From Pelomonas sp937871895 (GTDB taxonomy: Bacteria; Pseudomonadota; Gammaproteobacteria; Burkholderiales; Burkholderiaceae_C): DNA of 64,000 nucleotides. The notes under the pieces were generated by a model that worked only from the letters and a program-made list of their open reading frames with translations, made no database searches and had not been told where the DNA came from. Position numbers and translations under genes: made by a program. The DNA lies in assembly GCF_046348265.1 (NCBI RefSeq), contig NZ_JAXMEO010000007.1. The stretch is one strand, 5' to 3'. Below are positions 18,076-26,887 of this stretch, piece after piece; the stretch's first letter is position 1, and every line of letters starts with the position of its first letter.

Positions 18076-19110
18076 ATGGAACTCTTCCGTATCAAGCGCG
18101 ATTTGCCGTTGATGAAGCATGCGCTCATCTTCAACGTCATCTCCTTCCTGACCTTCGCCGCCGCCGTCTTCTTCCTGGTCACGCGCGGCCTGCATTTCTC
18201 CATCGAATTCACCGGCGGCACCGTCATCGAGGTGGCCTACCCGCAGGCGGCCGAGATCGAGCGCACGCGCCACACCATCGAGCAGATGGGCTTTGGCGAG
18301 GTGCAGGTGCAAAACTTCGGCTCCTCGCGTGACGTGATGATTCGCCTGCCCATCCGGGGCGACGTCAAGCAGACTGAGCTGGTGGACAAGGTCTTCACCG
18401 CGCTGTGTGCTGCCGAGCAAGGCCAGGTCAGCCCGCACCAGGTGGTGACGCCGCAGGGCGAGTCCATCACCAAGCAGGTTTGCCGCACGGCGGCGGGTGC
18501 CGAGCCCATCACGCTGTCGCGCTCCGAGGTCGTCGGCCCGGCTGTGGGGGCCGAGCTGGCGGCCGACGCGGCCAAGGCCCTGGCCGTGACGGTCGTCGGC
18601 ATCATGATCTACCTGGCCTTCCGCTTCGAGTGGAAGTTCGCCGTCGCGGGCATCATCGCCAACCTGCACGACGTGGTGATCATCCTGGGCTTCTTCGCCT
18701 TCTTCCAGTGGGAGTTCTCGCTGGCGGTGCTGGCGGCGGTGCTGGCGGTGCTGGGCTACTCGGTCAACGAGTCGGTCGTGATCTTCGACCGGGTGCGCGA
18801 GGCCTTCCGCAAGTTCCGCAAGATGACCACCCCCGAGGTCATCGACCACGCGATCACCTCGACCATGAGCCGCACCATCATCACCCACGGCAGCACGCAG
18901 CTGATGGTGTTGTCGATGCTGCTGTTCGGTGGTCCGACGCTGCACTACTTTGCCGTCGCGCTGACCATCGGCATCCTCTTCGGCATCTACTCCTCGGTCT
19001 TCGTGGCGGCTGCCATCGCCATGTGGCTGGGGGTCAAGCGTGAAGACTTGGTGAAGGTCGCGGCCAACCGCGAGGACCCGAACGATCCGAACTCGGGAGC
19101 GGTCGTGTAG
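18076..19110 (+). CDS. secF: Protein translocase subunit SecF
   Basis: The 344-residue partner of SecD starts 14 bases after it, behind a strong GAGGAGGAGCT ribosome-binding site. Helix 1 lies at about residues 17-37. SIEFTGGTVIEVAYP, GYSVNESVVIFDRVRE and TSTMSRTIITHGSTQL are the family signatures, and the D of VIFDRVRE corresponds to the conserved transmembrane charged patch. A cysteine-containing periplasmic loop of roughly 40 residues (about 105-145) is longer than in the E. coli protein; this is the only unusual point. It forms a proton-driven complex with SecD and YajC. Confidence 0.98.
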   Translation: MELFRIKRDLPLMKHALIFNVISFLTFAAAVFFLVTRGLHFSIEFTGGTVIEVAYPQAAEIERTRHTIEQMGFGEVQVQNFGSSRDVMIRLPIRGDVKQTELVDKVFTALCAAEQGQVSPHQVVTPQGESITKQVCRTAAGAEPITLSRSEVVGPAVGAELAADAAKALAVTVVGIMIYLAFRFEWKFAVAGIIANLHDVVIILGFFAFFQWEFSLAVLAAVLAVLGYSVNESVVIFDRVREAFRKFRKMTTPEVIDHAITSTMSRTIITHGSTQLMVLSMLLFGGPTLHYFAVALTIGILFGIYSSVFVAAAIAMWLGVKREDLVKVAANREDPNDPNSGAVV

Positions 19111-19155
19111 AGTGCCCTGCAACCCCGCAGCGCCCTCGATCCGACCCCCCCGCCC

Positions 19156-21663
19156 ATGACCGCCGCCCGCTACAAGGCTTTGGCCGCACAGGCCCGGCGC
19201 GTCTACCTCGACACCCTCGTGCGCGGCATGACGCCGCTGGCCACCTCCATCGGCCAGACGGCCAATCTGCTGCTCCAGCAGAGCGCCCCGCACAACGTGA
19301 TGCAGGCCCGCCGCGACGCCGTGGCGGCCTGGAACAAGCTCGGCCTCTCGTGGCAGGCCGAGACCGTCAAAGCCCTGCGCCATGCGGCCGCCCATGGCGT
19401 CAGCGAGACGCCGCTGCCCGTGCATGGCTCCGCGCCCACCGGCCTGCCCATGAGCCTCGTCGACGACGACACCATTGAGCGCGAGATCACCGGCTCGCGC
19501 CTCGTGCTGGCCATGATGGACCGCGCCAGTTGGGAGTTCACCGACCTGCGCACTCGCATGCAGATGCTGGAAGGCCAGGACGACCTCGCCACGACAGACC
19601 TGCTGCGCGCCCAGGTTGTGGCGCGCTTGGTGCTGGAGTCCTGGACCAAGGTTGGTCTCACCGGCACCGTCTGGCAGCTGCTGCACACCGAGTTGCACGA
19701 GGAATTTGCCCAGCTGCAGATCGAGGCCTATCACGACTGCAACCATTGGCTGGTGGCGCAGAAGGTGATGCCCGAGGTGGACTTGCGACCCTTCATCCGC
19801 CGCACCGCGAGCGCGGGCGGCGGCGTGGCGGGCTTGGCCGGCGCAATCTCTGGTGGAGCGGGTGGTGGCGCTGCTGGCGCTGTGCCTCATGGCGGCGCAG
19901 CGTCGGGCGCCGCGCACGTCGGCGGCGGCATGCCGGCGACCGACGAGGCCGGCCCCGCGCGCAGCGTGGCCTCGGCCCAGGCCGATGAAGTCATGGCCCA
20001 GCTGCAACGCGTGCTCGCGCGCCATGTGCCCGGCTTCCCGGTCACCACCAGCCAGGTGCCGGCACGCCCGGGTTTTGGCAAGCCGTCGCTGGCCGGTGCG
20101 CCTGCCGGCAAGCCGTCATTGGCGGCCATGGGCGCAGGCGCCGAGGCGCCGATGGGCAACAAGCCCTCGCTGGCCGACGTGCCCGCCGGCTTCGGCGCCG
20201 GCGGCGCCATGGCCAGCTCGCAGCGCCTGATGGGCGCGATCAAACATGCGCAGGAATCCTTCCAGCGGCGCGTCGAGACGGTGGTGGGCACCGACGGCGT
20301 CAGCCCCTCGGCCGCCCAGCCCGCGCTGGAGGACCTCGGCGCCCGCAACCAGGCCATCAAGCAGGTCCTGAAGCAGGCCGCCGACAGCCCGGCCCAGCGC
20401 GCGACCATCGAGATCGTGGCCATGATGTTCCAGAACATCCTGACCGAAGAGCGCATCCCGGCCTCGGTGCGGGTGTGGTTTGCGCGCCTGCAGATGCCGG
20501 TGCTGCGCGTGGCCATCGGCGAGCCGGAATTCTTTGCCGAGGCCGAGCATCCGGCGCGCCGGCTCATCGACCGCATGGGTGCCTGCGTGATGGGCTTCAA
20601 CACCGCCACGCCGAGCACGCCAAGCAGCGTAGCCGGTGGCGCCGCCATCCCCACGCCCACCGACACCCTGGAGCGCGAGATCAAGCGCATCGTTCAGGTC
20701 GTCGAGGCCTACCCGGACACCGGCCGCCGCGTCTTTGCGACCGTGCTGACCGAGTTCGAGAAGTTCCTCGATCACTACTTCCAGAACGAGAACGCGGCGA
20801 CCAAACGCGGCGTGTCGCTGGCCCAGCAGGTCGAGCAGCGCGAGACCATGGCCATCCAGTACACCATCGAGCTGCGCAAGATGCTCAGCGAGGTGCCAGT
20901 GCAGGAGGGTGTGCGTGACTTCCTCTTCCATGTCTGGGCCGATGTGCTGGCCGTCACGGCGGTGCGCACTGGCGCGCAGTCCGAGGTCACCAAGACGATG
21001 AAGCGCGCCGCGGCCGATTTGATCTGGTCCGCCAGCGCCAAGGGCACGCGCGAGGAGCGCGCCGACGTCATCCGCCGCCTGCCGCCGCTGCTCAAGACTC
21101 TGCGCGACGGCATGGGCCACGCCGGCATGCCCAGCGACAAGCAGGATGAACACATCCGCGCCCTCAACAACGCGCTGGCGGCCGCCTTCACGGCCAAGAC
21201 GGCCGTCATCCCGCGTGAGCGCCTGGACGAGCTGATGGAGCAGCTCGAAGACCTCGAAGCCATGCTGCCCGACGGCGAGGGCGACGACGCTCAGGTCGAC
21301 GAGATGCTGGTGCGCGACCTCTCCGGCCACGAGTCGGACGGCATGGAGGTGGTGGCCGAGGGCGGCTCCGCCCCCACGCCCGCCATGGTCGCCTGGGCCC
21401 GCGAACTGCAGGTCGGCGGCTGGTTCATGCTGGACTACCGGGGCCGCAACGAGCAGGTCCAACTGGCCTGGCGCGGCCTGCGCAAACAGCTGGCGCTCTT
21501 CGTCACGCCCAAGGGCCGGGGCGTGCTGTTCTCACTCAACCGCATGGCGGCCTTCTTGCAGGCCGGCCTGCTGCTGCCGGCGCAGGACGAGGCGCTCACC
21601 GTCCAAGCCACGCGCAAGGCGCTGGCCAAATTGGACGCCGACCCCAGCCGACTCCTGAACTGA
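19156..21663 (+). CDS. DUF1631 family protein
   Basis: The 835-residue cytoplasmic protein matches the betaproteobacterial DUF1631 family (PF07793), sometimes wrongly named thymidine phosphorylase. The N-terminus is helical. A low-complexity Gly/Ala region follows (about residues 218-260), then repeated 'GKPSLA' segments around residues 295-340 (FGKPSLAGAPAGKPSLAAMG and a related NKPSLADVP). The C-terminal 110 residues (WARELQVGGWFMLDYRGRN to the end) resemble a PilZ-like beta-barrel, which would be consistent with c-di-GMP or nucleotide sensing, but the arginine motif of PilZ is not clear. The function is unknown. It lies 45 bases after secF and may be cotranscribed, and it ends at a strong terminator. 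Confidence 0.85.
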   Translation: MTAARYKALAAQARRVYLDTLVRGMTPLATSIGQTANLLLQQSAPHNVMQARRDAVAAWNKLGLSWQAETVKALRHAAAHGVSETPLPVHGSAPTGLPMSLVDDDTIEREITGSRLVLAMMDRASWEFTDLRTRMQMLEGQDDLATTDLLRAQVVARLVLESWTKVGLTGTVWQLLHTELHEEFAQLQIEAYHDCNHWLVAQKVMPEVDLRPFIRRTASAGGGVAGLAGAISGGAGGGAAGAVPHGGAASGAAHVGGGMPATDEAGPARSVASAQADEVMAQLQRVLARHVPGFPVTTSQVPARPGFGKPSLAGAPAGKPSLAAMGAGAEAPMGNKPSLADVPAGFGAGGAMASSQRLMGAIKHAQESFQRRVETVVGTDGVSPSAAQPALEDLGARNQAIKQVLKQAADSPAQRATIEIVAMMFQNILTEERIPASVRVWFARLQMPVLRVAIGEPEFFAEAEHPARRLIDRMGACVMGFNTATPSTPSSVAGGAAIPTPTDTLEREIKRIVQVVEAYPDTGRRVFATVLTEFEKFLDHYFQNENAATKRGVSLAQQVEQRETMAIQYTIELRKMLSEVPVQEGVRDFLFHVWADVLAVTAVRTGAQSEVTKTMKRAAADLIWSASAKGTREERADVIRRLPPLLKTLRDGMGHAGMPSDKQDEHIRALNNALAAAFTAKTAVIPRERLDELMEQLEDLEAMLPDGEGDDAQVDEMLVRDLSGHESDGMEVVAEGGSAPTPAMVAWARELQVGGWFMLDYRGRNEQVQLAWRGLRKQLALFVTPKGRGVLFSLNRMAAFLQAGLLLPAQDEALTVQATRKALAKLDADPSRLLN

Positions 21664-21686
21664 AAACGGCGCCTGAGGCGCCGTTT
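21664..21686. terminator. Bidirectional hairpin terminator between the DUF1631 gene and smg
   Basis: AAACGGCGCC (21664-21673) and GGCGCCGTTT (21677-21686) form a perfect 10-bp stem with a TGA loop. The A and T ends let it work as a rho-independent terminator on both strands, which fits the convergent genes on either side. Confidence 0.85.
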
Positions 21687-21703
21687 GTTCGAGCAAGCAC
21701 TGC

Positions 21704-22165
21704 TCAGTGGATCAGTCGGTCTTCCGGGGCGACGAAGAGTTCGTCGAGGATCAAGGCGTCGGGCTCCTCGCCGACGCTCCAGAACACCATCAGCACGATG
21801 ATCTTCAGGTCTTCCAGATCCATGGGGCTGCCGGGGATGGCCATGGCGCGGTCGATCACCATCTCGCGCATCGGGGCGGGCAGCACGCCGGCGTTTTCCA
21901 GGAAGCGGATGAAGCCGACCGAGGTTTCGCCCAGGTGCTCGATCTCGTGCGGCATGTAGACCCGCACGCTCAAGGGGCCTTGGGCCTCGGCGGCTTGTTC
22001 GAGGGACTCACCGGCGCTGGCCAGGCCGTCGAGCCAGGACAGGGCTTCCTGGATCTCGTCGGTTTCAAAGCCGACCGCCGTGAGCTTGCGGGTCAGCTGG
22101 GCGTGGTCCGGGCAGGCGTCCGGGCGCCAGTAGGTTTCGTAGAGATAGACCAGGACGTCGAACAT
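21704..22165 (-). CDS. smg: Smg family protein (DUF494)
   Basis: The 153-residue acidic protein matches the Smg/DUF494 family: MFDVLVYLYETYWRPDACPD at the N-terminus, LTAVGFETDEIQEALSWLD in the middle, and DLEDLKIIVLMVFWSVGEEP near the end. The biochemical role is unknown. The gene sits downstream of dprA in many beta- and gammaproteobacteria, as here, often followed by topA, which is not seen in this window. A hairpin lies between dprA and smg. Confidence 0.95.
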   Translation of the reverse strand: MFDVLVYLYETYWRPDACPDHAQLTRKLTAVGFETDEIQEALSWLDGLASAGESLEQAAEAQGPLSVRVYMPHEIEHLGETSVGFIRFLENAGVLPAPMREMVIDRAMAIPGSPMDLEDLKIIVLMVFWSVGEEPDALILDELFVAPEDRLIH

Positions 22166-22190
22166 GGTGAACCCATGATAGCCGAGCGTT

Positions 22191-22209
22191 TTCGGGCGTC
22201 ACGCCCGAA
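22191..22209. repeat. Hairpin between dprA and smg
   Basis: TTCGGGCG (22191-22198) and CGCCCGAA (22202-22209) form a perfect 8-bp stem with a three-base loop. There is no T tract on the minus strand, so it may attenuate or stabilise the dprA-smg transcript rather than end it. Confidence 0.5.
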
Positions 22210-22234
22210 TAGCCCCGGGTCGGGGGTGTTCATT

Positions 22235-23356
22235 TCAGCCCGTCGTGCGGCGCTGAAACAGCTGGCCGGCGAGCCGAGCCACCAGGCCGTCCAGCTCCAG
22301 CTCCAGCAGCTGGGCGTTCAGCTCCGCGGCTGTCCAGCGGCCGCGCGCCAGCAGGGCGTCGAAGCTGACGGGGTCATGGCCCAAGGCCTCCAGCACCGTG
22401 GGGGCGGGCGCCTCTTCGTCCTCGTCGGGGAGCAGGGCTTCATCGCTGGGCGGGGCGTCGGAGGCGGGAGCCCGGGGCAGGGGCAGCAGCTCTTCGAGGA
22501 TGTCCTGGGCCGACTCGACCAGCTTGGCCCCCTGGCGGATCAGTGCATGGCAGCCGCGTGCCTGCGGCGAGTGGATGGAGCCGGGGATGGCGAAGACTTC
22601 GCGTCCCGCTTCCAGCGCCTGCCGTGCGGTGACCAGCGAGCCCGACTGCACGGCCGCCTCGACGACCAGGCAGCCCTGACTCAGGCCGGCAATGATGCGG
22701 TTGCGGCGCGGGAAGTTGGGGCCCAGCACCGGCGTGCCCAGGGCGTACTCGCTGATCACCAGGCCATGCTGCGCGACGCGGGCCGCCAGGGCCGTGTGGC
22801 GCTTGGGGTAGACCTGGTCCATGCCCGTGCCCACCACGGCGATGGTGCGGCCTGCGACCTGGAGCGCGCCTTCGTGCGCGGCGCCGTCGATGCCGAGGGC
22901 CAGGCCCGAGACGATGCAGTAGCCGCCGCGCGCCAAGCTGGCCGCGAAGGCATGCGCGTTGTCCTTGCCCTGGGCGGTCGGGTTGCGGCTGCCGACGATG
23001 GCGAGCGCGGGTTCTCGCAGCGCGGCCCGGTCGCCCCAGAGGTAGAGCAGCAGGGGTGGGTCGGGCGATTCGAGCAGGCGTGGCGGGTAGTCGGGGTCCG
23101 CCGGGGTCAGCAGGCTGTGGCGCGGGTCGGCCTGCAGCCAGACCCAGGTCTGCTCGGTCAGCGCGTCGAGCGAGTCGGGCGGCTTCGCGAGCGCCTCGCG
23201 CTGGCGCGCCGAGCACAGGCTGGCCAGTGCGACGGCGGGCAGCTCGAAGACGCCCTCTGCGCTACCGGCCGCCAGCAGCAGCCGGCGTGCCGTCGTCAGC
23301 CCGATGCCGGGCGTCTCCAGCAGCCGCAGCCAGGCCGATAGCTCGGCGCGGTCCAT
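22235..23356 (-). CDS. dprA: DNA-processing protein DprA
   Basis: This 373-residue protein loads RecA on incoming single-stranded DNA during natural transformation. It has a helix-hairpin-helix N-terminus (LLETPGIGLTTARRLLLAAG), the Rossmann core with AIVGSRNPTAQGKDNA and IVSGLALGIDGAAHEGAL, and GCHALIRQGAKLVES. An acidic linker (LLPDEDEEAPAP) leads to a C-terminal winged helix (VLEALGHDPVSFDALLARG). All parts of a full-length DprA are present. It lies 10 bases downstream of the LysM protein gene on the same strand, and smg follows. Confidence 0.97.
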   Translation of the reverse strand: MDRAELSAWLRLLETPGIGLTTARRLLLAAGSAEGVFELPAVALASLCSARQREALAKPPDSLDALTEQTWVWLQADPRHSLLTPADPDYPPRLLESPDPPLLLYLWGDRAALREPALAIVGSRNPTAQGKDNAHAFAASLARGGYCIVSGLALGIDGAAHEGALQVAGRTIAVVGTGMDQVYPKRHTALAARVAQHGLVISEYALGTPVLGPNFPRRNRIIAGLSQGCLVVEAAVQSGSLVTARQALEAGREVFAIPGSIHSPQARGCHALIRQGAKLVESAQDILEELLPLPRAPASDAPPSDEALLPDEDEEAPAPTVLEALGHDPVSFDALLARGRWTAAELNAQLLELELDGLVARLAGQLFQRRTTG

Positions 23357-23366
23357 CCGGCGCGAA

Positions 23367-24533
23367 TCAGGGTTCGCTGAAACGGTCGCCCGCGCGCACG
23401 GGCTCGCGCACTTGCATCACGAGGGCGTAGGACACCCGCTCATAGACCTCAAAGACGAAGAGCACGCCATGGCGCTCGTCGGGCAGCTTGATGGTCTGCG
23501 GGCTGTCGCCGGTGGTGTCGCGGGCCACGCGGCCATCGCGCCAGAGCGAGAGCACGTGGCCCCGCTCGACACCAGCGGCGCTGCCCCGGTTGAGCACGAC
23601 GATCTGGTTCTGGCCGCCGTGCAGCGCATCGCCGTAGAGCGAAATGATGCGGCCGCTCAGGGGGCTGGCCGGGGCGTGCGGGATGTAGCGCAGGTAGTTG
23701 CGCTGCGGCACGGGGGCCAGGCGGTCACCGCTCGCCACCTCCTGGCGCACGGTCTTGATGCGCAGCGTGGCCGGCACCGGCAAGGTCTCGTCACCGACCT
23801 TGGCCTCGCCCTCGGGCTTGACCAGCTCGGCCGTGCCCACATAGGGCGCCTCGTAGGCCAGGATGCTGCCATCGTCGGGGTCCACCAGGGGGCGAGCCTG
23901 GCGGAAGATGCGGAAGTCATTCGCGCCGCCAAAGTCGCCCCGTGCATAGGCCGTCTCGCCGGCACTGATCAGCACGCGGCCTTCGGTGGCGGCGACGATG
24001 CGCGGCGCCGTGGCCAGGGCATCGGTGTCGAAGACCACCGCATCGGTCAGGAAGGGCTGGATCAGCGACATCGGGATGGAGGCGATGGCCGTCTCGTCCA
24101 GCGTGGCGATGCGCATGCGCGGCTTGAGCTTGATCGCATCACCCGGAATGCCCGAGCCGGCGGCACCGGCCGCACTGGTCTCCAGCATCGCGCGGCCGTC
24201 GCGGCGCACCAGGCGCAGCACCTGGCCGGGGTAGATCAAGTGGGGGTTGGCGATGTCCTTGCGGTTCATGCCCCACAGCTCGGGCCAGCGCCACGGAGCT
24301 TTGAGGAAGAGCTTGGAGATGTCCCAGAGCGTGTCGCCCTGCTTGACGGTATGGCTGTCGGGGGCGTCGGCGGCCAGGTCGACCAGGGGCACACCTTGCG
24401 TCGCGATCTCGTCGGCCGCTTGCTGCTGGGCCGGAGTCACGGGGTAGCGAGTGCCTTGGGCGAGGGCAACGCCGCTGCTGGCCAGGGCCAAGGCAGTCAG
24501 CAGAAGGGCAGGGGCTTGCAGGCGAGAGGGCAT
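23367..24533 (-). CDS. Secreted LysM-domain protein
   Basis: The 388-residue protein has a signal peptide (MPSRLQAPALLLTALALASS, cleavage near ALA-Q). One LysM peptidoglycan-binding module follows at about residues 60-110 (DSHTVKQGDTLWDISKLFL, ELWGMNRKDIANPHLIYPGQ). The remaining 270 residues have no catalytic motif that I can see. Betaproteobacteria carry this gene upstream of dprA and opposite def-fmt. A role in peptidoglycan attachment in the periplasm is inferred from the LysM domain. The 148 bases between it and def must hold divergent promoters. Confidence 0.93.
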   Translation of the reverse strand: MPSRLQAPALLLTALALASSGVALAQGTRYPVTPAQQQAADEIATQGVPLVDLAADAPDSHTVKQGDTLWDISKLFLKAPWRWPELWGMNRKDIANPHLIYPGQVLRLVRRDGRAMLETSAAGAAGSGIPGDAIKLKPRMRIATLDETAIASIPMSLIQPFLTDAVVFDTDALATAPRIVAATEGRVLISAGETAYARGDFGGANDFRIFRQARPLVDPDDGSILAYEAPYVGTAELVKPEGEAKVGDETLPVPATLRIKTVRQEVASGDRLAPVPQRNYLRYIPHAPASPLSGRIISLYGDALHGGQNQIVVLNRGSAAGVERGHVLSLWRDGRVARDTTGDSPQTIKLPDERHGVLFVFEVYERVSYALVMQVREPVRAGDRFSEP

Positions 24534-24681
24534 CGCGGGCGGTCTCCGAACGGGAATGGGGCGCGTAGGCGAAAATCCCTCCTTCGCGTCCGCAGGGATT
24601 CTGCACGCAATCCCGCGTCCGGTCTGCCCGAAAACGCCCCCTGCAAGTCGTCAAATGCGGCTTGTTTGCGACTGCTTACAC

Positions 24682-25218
24682 ATGCCCCAGCTCAAGATCC
24701 TTCGTTACCCCGATCCCCGCCTCCAGACCGTGGCCAAGCCGGTGGAGGCCGTCGATGAGCGCATCCGCCAGCTCGTCGACGACATGCTGGAGACCATGTA
24801 CGCCGCTGACGGCGTGGGCCTGGCGGCCACCCAGGTCAATGTGCATGAGCGGGTGGTCGTGATCGACACCTCCAAGGACCGCGACGAGCCGCGCGTGCTG
24901 ATCAACCCTGAGATCACCAAGTTCAGCGAGGGCTTTGTCGAAGGCGAGGAGGGTTGCCTGTCGGTGCCCCAGACCTACGACAAGGTGCCGCGCCATGCCC
25001 AGGTGACGGTGCGCGCGCTGGGTCGTGACGGCCAGCCTTACGAATTCGATGCCGACGGCCTGCTGGCCGTGTGCGTGCAGCACGAGCTGGACCACCTGCT
25101 GGGCAAGGTTTTCGTCGAGTACCTGAGCCCGCTCAAGCGCGAGCGCATCAAGACCAAGATGGTCAAGAAGGCCCGCGAGGAGGAGGCTGAGGCCAAGCAG
25201 CGCAGCAAGAGGTTTTGA
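24682..25218 (+). CDS. def: Peptide deformylase
   Basis: The 178-residue enzyme removes the formyl group from new proteins. All three motifs are present: GVGLAATQV, EEGCLSVP with the metal-binding cysteine, and QHELDHLLGKVF with the HExxH metal site. The C-terminus is a charged Lys/Glu tail typical of betaproteobacterial Def. The start at 24682 gives MPQLKILRYPDPRL; the longer open frame upstream lies in the divergent promoter region. It is followed after about 117 bases by fmt. Confidence 0.98.
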   Translation: MPQLKILRYPDPRLQTVAKPVEAVDERIRQLVDDMLETMYAADGVGLAATQVNVHERVVVIDTSKDRDEPRVLINPEITKFSEGFVEGEEGCLSVPQTYDKVPRHAQVTVRALGRDGQPYEFDADGLLAVCVQHELDHLLGKVFVEYLSPLKRERIKTKMVKKAREEEAEAKQRSKRF

Positions 25219-25229
25219 CCCACCCCCTA

Positions 25230-25282
25230 CCGGCTGCGCCGGCCCCCTCAAGGGGGCGCTGCCAGTGGCCTGGCAAAGCCAG
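25230..25282. repeat. Three consecutive hairpins between def and fmt
   Basis: CCGGC/GCCGG (25230-25242), GCCCCCT/AGGGGGC (25242-25257) and CTGGC/GCCAG (25270-25282) form three adjoining short stems in the 117-base gap. Similar GC-rich palindromic strings, such as CCGGCTGCGCCGG, recur in the carboxylase leader near 46.9 kb. This looks like a species-specific interspersed palindromic element rather than a terminator, since no T tract follows and fmt should be cotranscribed. Confidence 0.5.
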
Positions 25283-25335
25283 TTCCACGGCAGCCGCTGA
25301 GCTGGATTGGGTTTCCGCCTGCATGGGGTTTGTTG

Positions 25336-26262
25336 ATGAGAGTTGTTTTTGCTGGGACTCCGGAATTTGCGGCGGTGGCGCTGGATGCGCTGCTGGCGGC
25401 CGGCTTTGAGCTGCCACTCGTCCTGACCCAGCCCGACCGCCCTGCCGGGCGTGGCATGAAGTTGCAGGCCAGCGCCGTCAAGCAGCGCGCCGTGGCGGCC
25501 GGCATCCCGGTGGCGCAGCCGCAGGGCCTGAAGCTGGACGGCAAGTACGCCAGCGATGCGGCGGCCGCACGCGAGGCGCTGCTGGCGGCACGGCCCGATG
25601 TGATGGTGGTGGCCGCCTACGGCCTGATCTTGCCGCAGTGGGTGCTCGATCTTCCCCGGCTCGGGTGCCTCAACATCCACGCCTCGTTGCTGCCCCGCTG
25701 GCGCGGCGCTGCGCCCATCCACCGCGCCATCGAGGCTGGCGATGCCGAAACCGGCGTCACCATCATGCAAATGGACGCGGGGCTGGACACCGGCGCCATG
25801 GGTTTGGTCGGGCGCGAGCCCATCGCTGCCTCCGACACCACGGCCTCGCTGCACGACCGCCTCGCGCTGCTCGGTGGCCAGTTGATCGTGCAGGCCCTGC
25901 GGCAGCCACCGGCCTATGTGCCGCAGCCGCTTGATGGCATCACCTACGCGCACAAGATCGAGAAGGCCGAGTCCGTCATCGACTGGCGCCAGAGCGCGGC
26001 CGAGATCGAACGGCGGCTGCGCGCCTTCGACCCCTTCCCCGGCGGCAGCACCACGGCCGGCGGCGAGGCGCTCAAGGTCTGGCGTGTCGCGTTGGCCCCT
26101 GGTGACGCTGAACCTGGTCAGGTGATCGCGCCCGACGTGGTGGCCTGTGGCAGCGGCGCGCTGCGCTTGCTCGAACTGCAGCGCCCCGGCGGACGGCGAG
26201 GGCCGGCCGCGCAGGTGCTGCAAGGCAAGCCCTTGGCGGTGGGCGAGCGGCTCGGGGATTGA
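25336..26262 (+). CDS. fmt: Methionyl-tRNA formyltransferase
   Basis: The 308-residue enzyme formylates initiator Met-tRNA with 10-formyl-THF. The N-terminus MRVVFAGTPEFAAVALDAL, the folate site PDVMVVAAYGLILPQWVL, the catalytic block LNIHASLLPRWRGAAPIHRA and the aspartate of IMQMDAGLDTG are all intact. The C-terminal OB-like tRNA-binding domain is shorter and less conserved, as usual. The ATG at 25336 is chosen; in-frame TTG codons at 25330 and 25333 are less likely. It follows def, completing the formylation and deformylation pair. Confidence 0.98.
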   Translation: MRVVFAGTPEFAAVALDALLAAGFELPLVLTQPDRPAGRGMKLQASAVKQRAVAAGIPVAQPQGLKLDGKYASDAAAAREALLAARPDVMVVAAYGLILPQWVLDLPRLGCLNIHASLLPRWRGAAPIHRAIEAGDAETGVTIMQMDAGLDTGAMGLVGREPIAASDTTASLHDRLALLGGQLIVQALRQPPAYVPQPLDGITYAHKIEKAESVIDWRQSAAEIERRLRAFDPFPGGSTTAGGEALKVWRVALAPGDAEPGQVIAPDVVACGSGALRLLELQRPGGRRGPAAQVLQGKPLAVGERLGD

Positions 26263-26345
26263 GCCCCTTCTACGTGCCAATTCCTGCCTTGCGGCCAGCG
26301 CGGTGGGTTTGACAATCCGGGTGCATTTCCGACTCAGCCCAGCCC

Positions 26346-26756
26346 ATGAAGCGCCTCGCCCTCCTGCTGCCCCTGCTCGCTGCCCTCACGGCCTGCGAGC
26401 AGCTCGGCATCGAGGACCCGGCCAAGGTCGCGGCCGCCAAGGAGGCCGAGGGCAAGGCCATTGGCAGCGCCTGCCGCCATGCGATGCGGGCCATTGAAGA
26501 CTGCTACGTGCTCAACCCCAAGGCGCAAAAGGCAGCGATCTACAACGGCTGGCGCGAGATGGACGAGTACATGCGCGAGAACAAGCTCGAAGGCGTGGTG
26601 CCCGTCGTCCCGCGCCCCGACCCCAAGAAGCCCAAGGCGGTGGACGAAGAGGTCGAGACCAAGCCGATGCCCAAGGCCGAGGCCAAGGTCGAGGGGAAGG
26701 CTGAGGGCAAGGCAGACGCCAAGCCCGACAACAAGGCAGACGCCAAGGCGCACTGA
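26346..26756 (+). CDS. Hypothetical lipoprotein
   Basis: The 136-residue protein begins MKRLALLLPLLAALTACEQL with a clear lipobox (LTAC), so it should be lipid-modified at Cys17 and anchored in a membrane. The middle contains ACRHAMRAIEDCYVLNPKA followed by NGWREMDEYMRENKLEGV, conserved in Burkholderiales hypothetical proteins. The last 45 residues are a Lys/Ala/Glu-rich repeat (KAEAKVEGKAEGKADAKPD) that is probably disordered. The function is unknown. The two cysteines of the middle segment could form a disulfide in the periplasm. Confidence 0.85.
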   Translation: MKRLALLLPLLAALTACEQLGIEDPAKVAAAKEAEGKAIGSACRHAMRAIEDCYVLNPKAQKAAIYNGWREMDEYMRENKLEGVVPVVPRPDPKKPKAVDEEVETKPMPKAEAKVEGKAEGKADAKPDNKADAKAH

Positions 26757-26887
26757 GCGCCGTGCCTGGCCGCCGGTGCAGCGGCACTTCAGGAGCCCGA
26801 TTCAGCAGTTGGTCGCGCCACGCTGGCGGGTGCGGCGGCGCTTGCGCACAGTCAGCGCATCGCCACTCGCTCCGCTGGAGAACCGCC

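Noticed and set aside
17791..20025. A 744-codon minus-strand frame opposite secF and part of the DUF1631 gene.
   Set aside because: It is antisense to known genes and shows the same composition bias.
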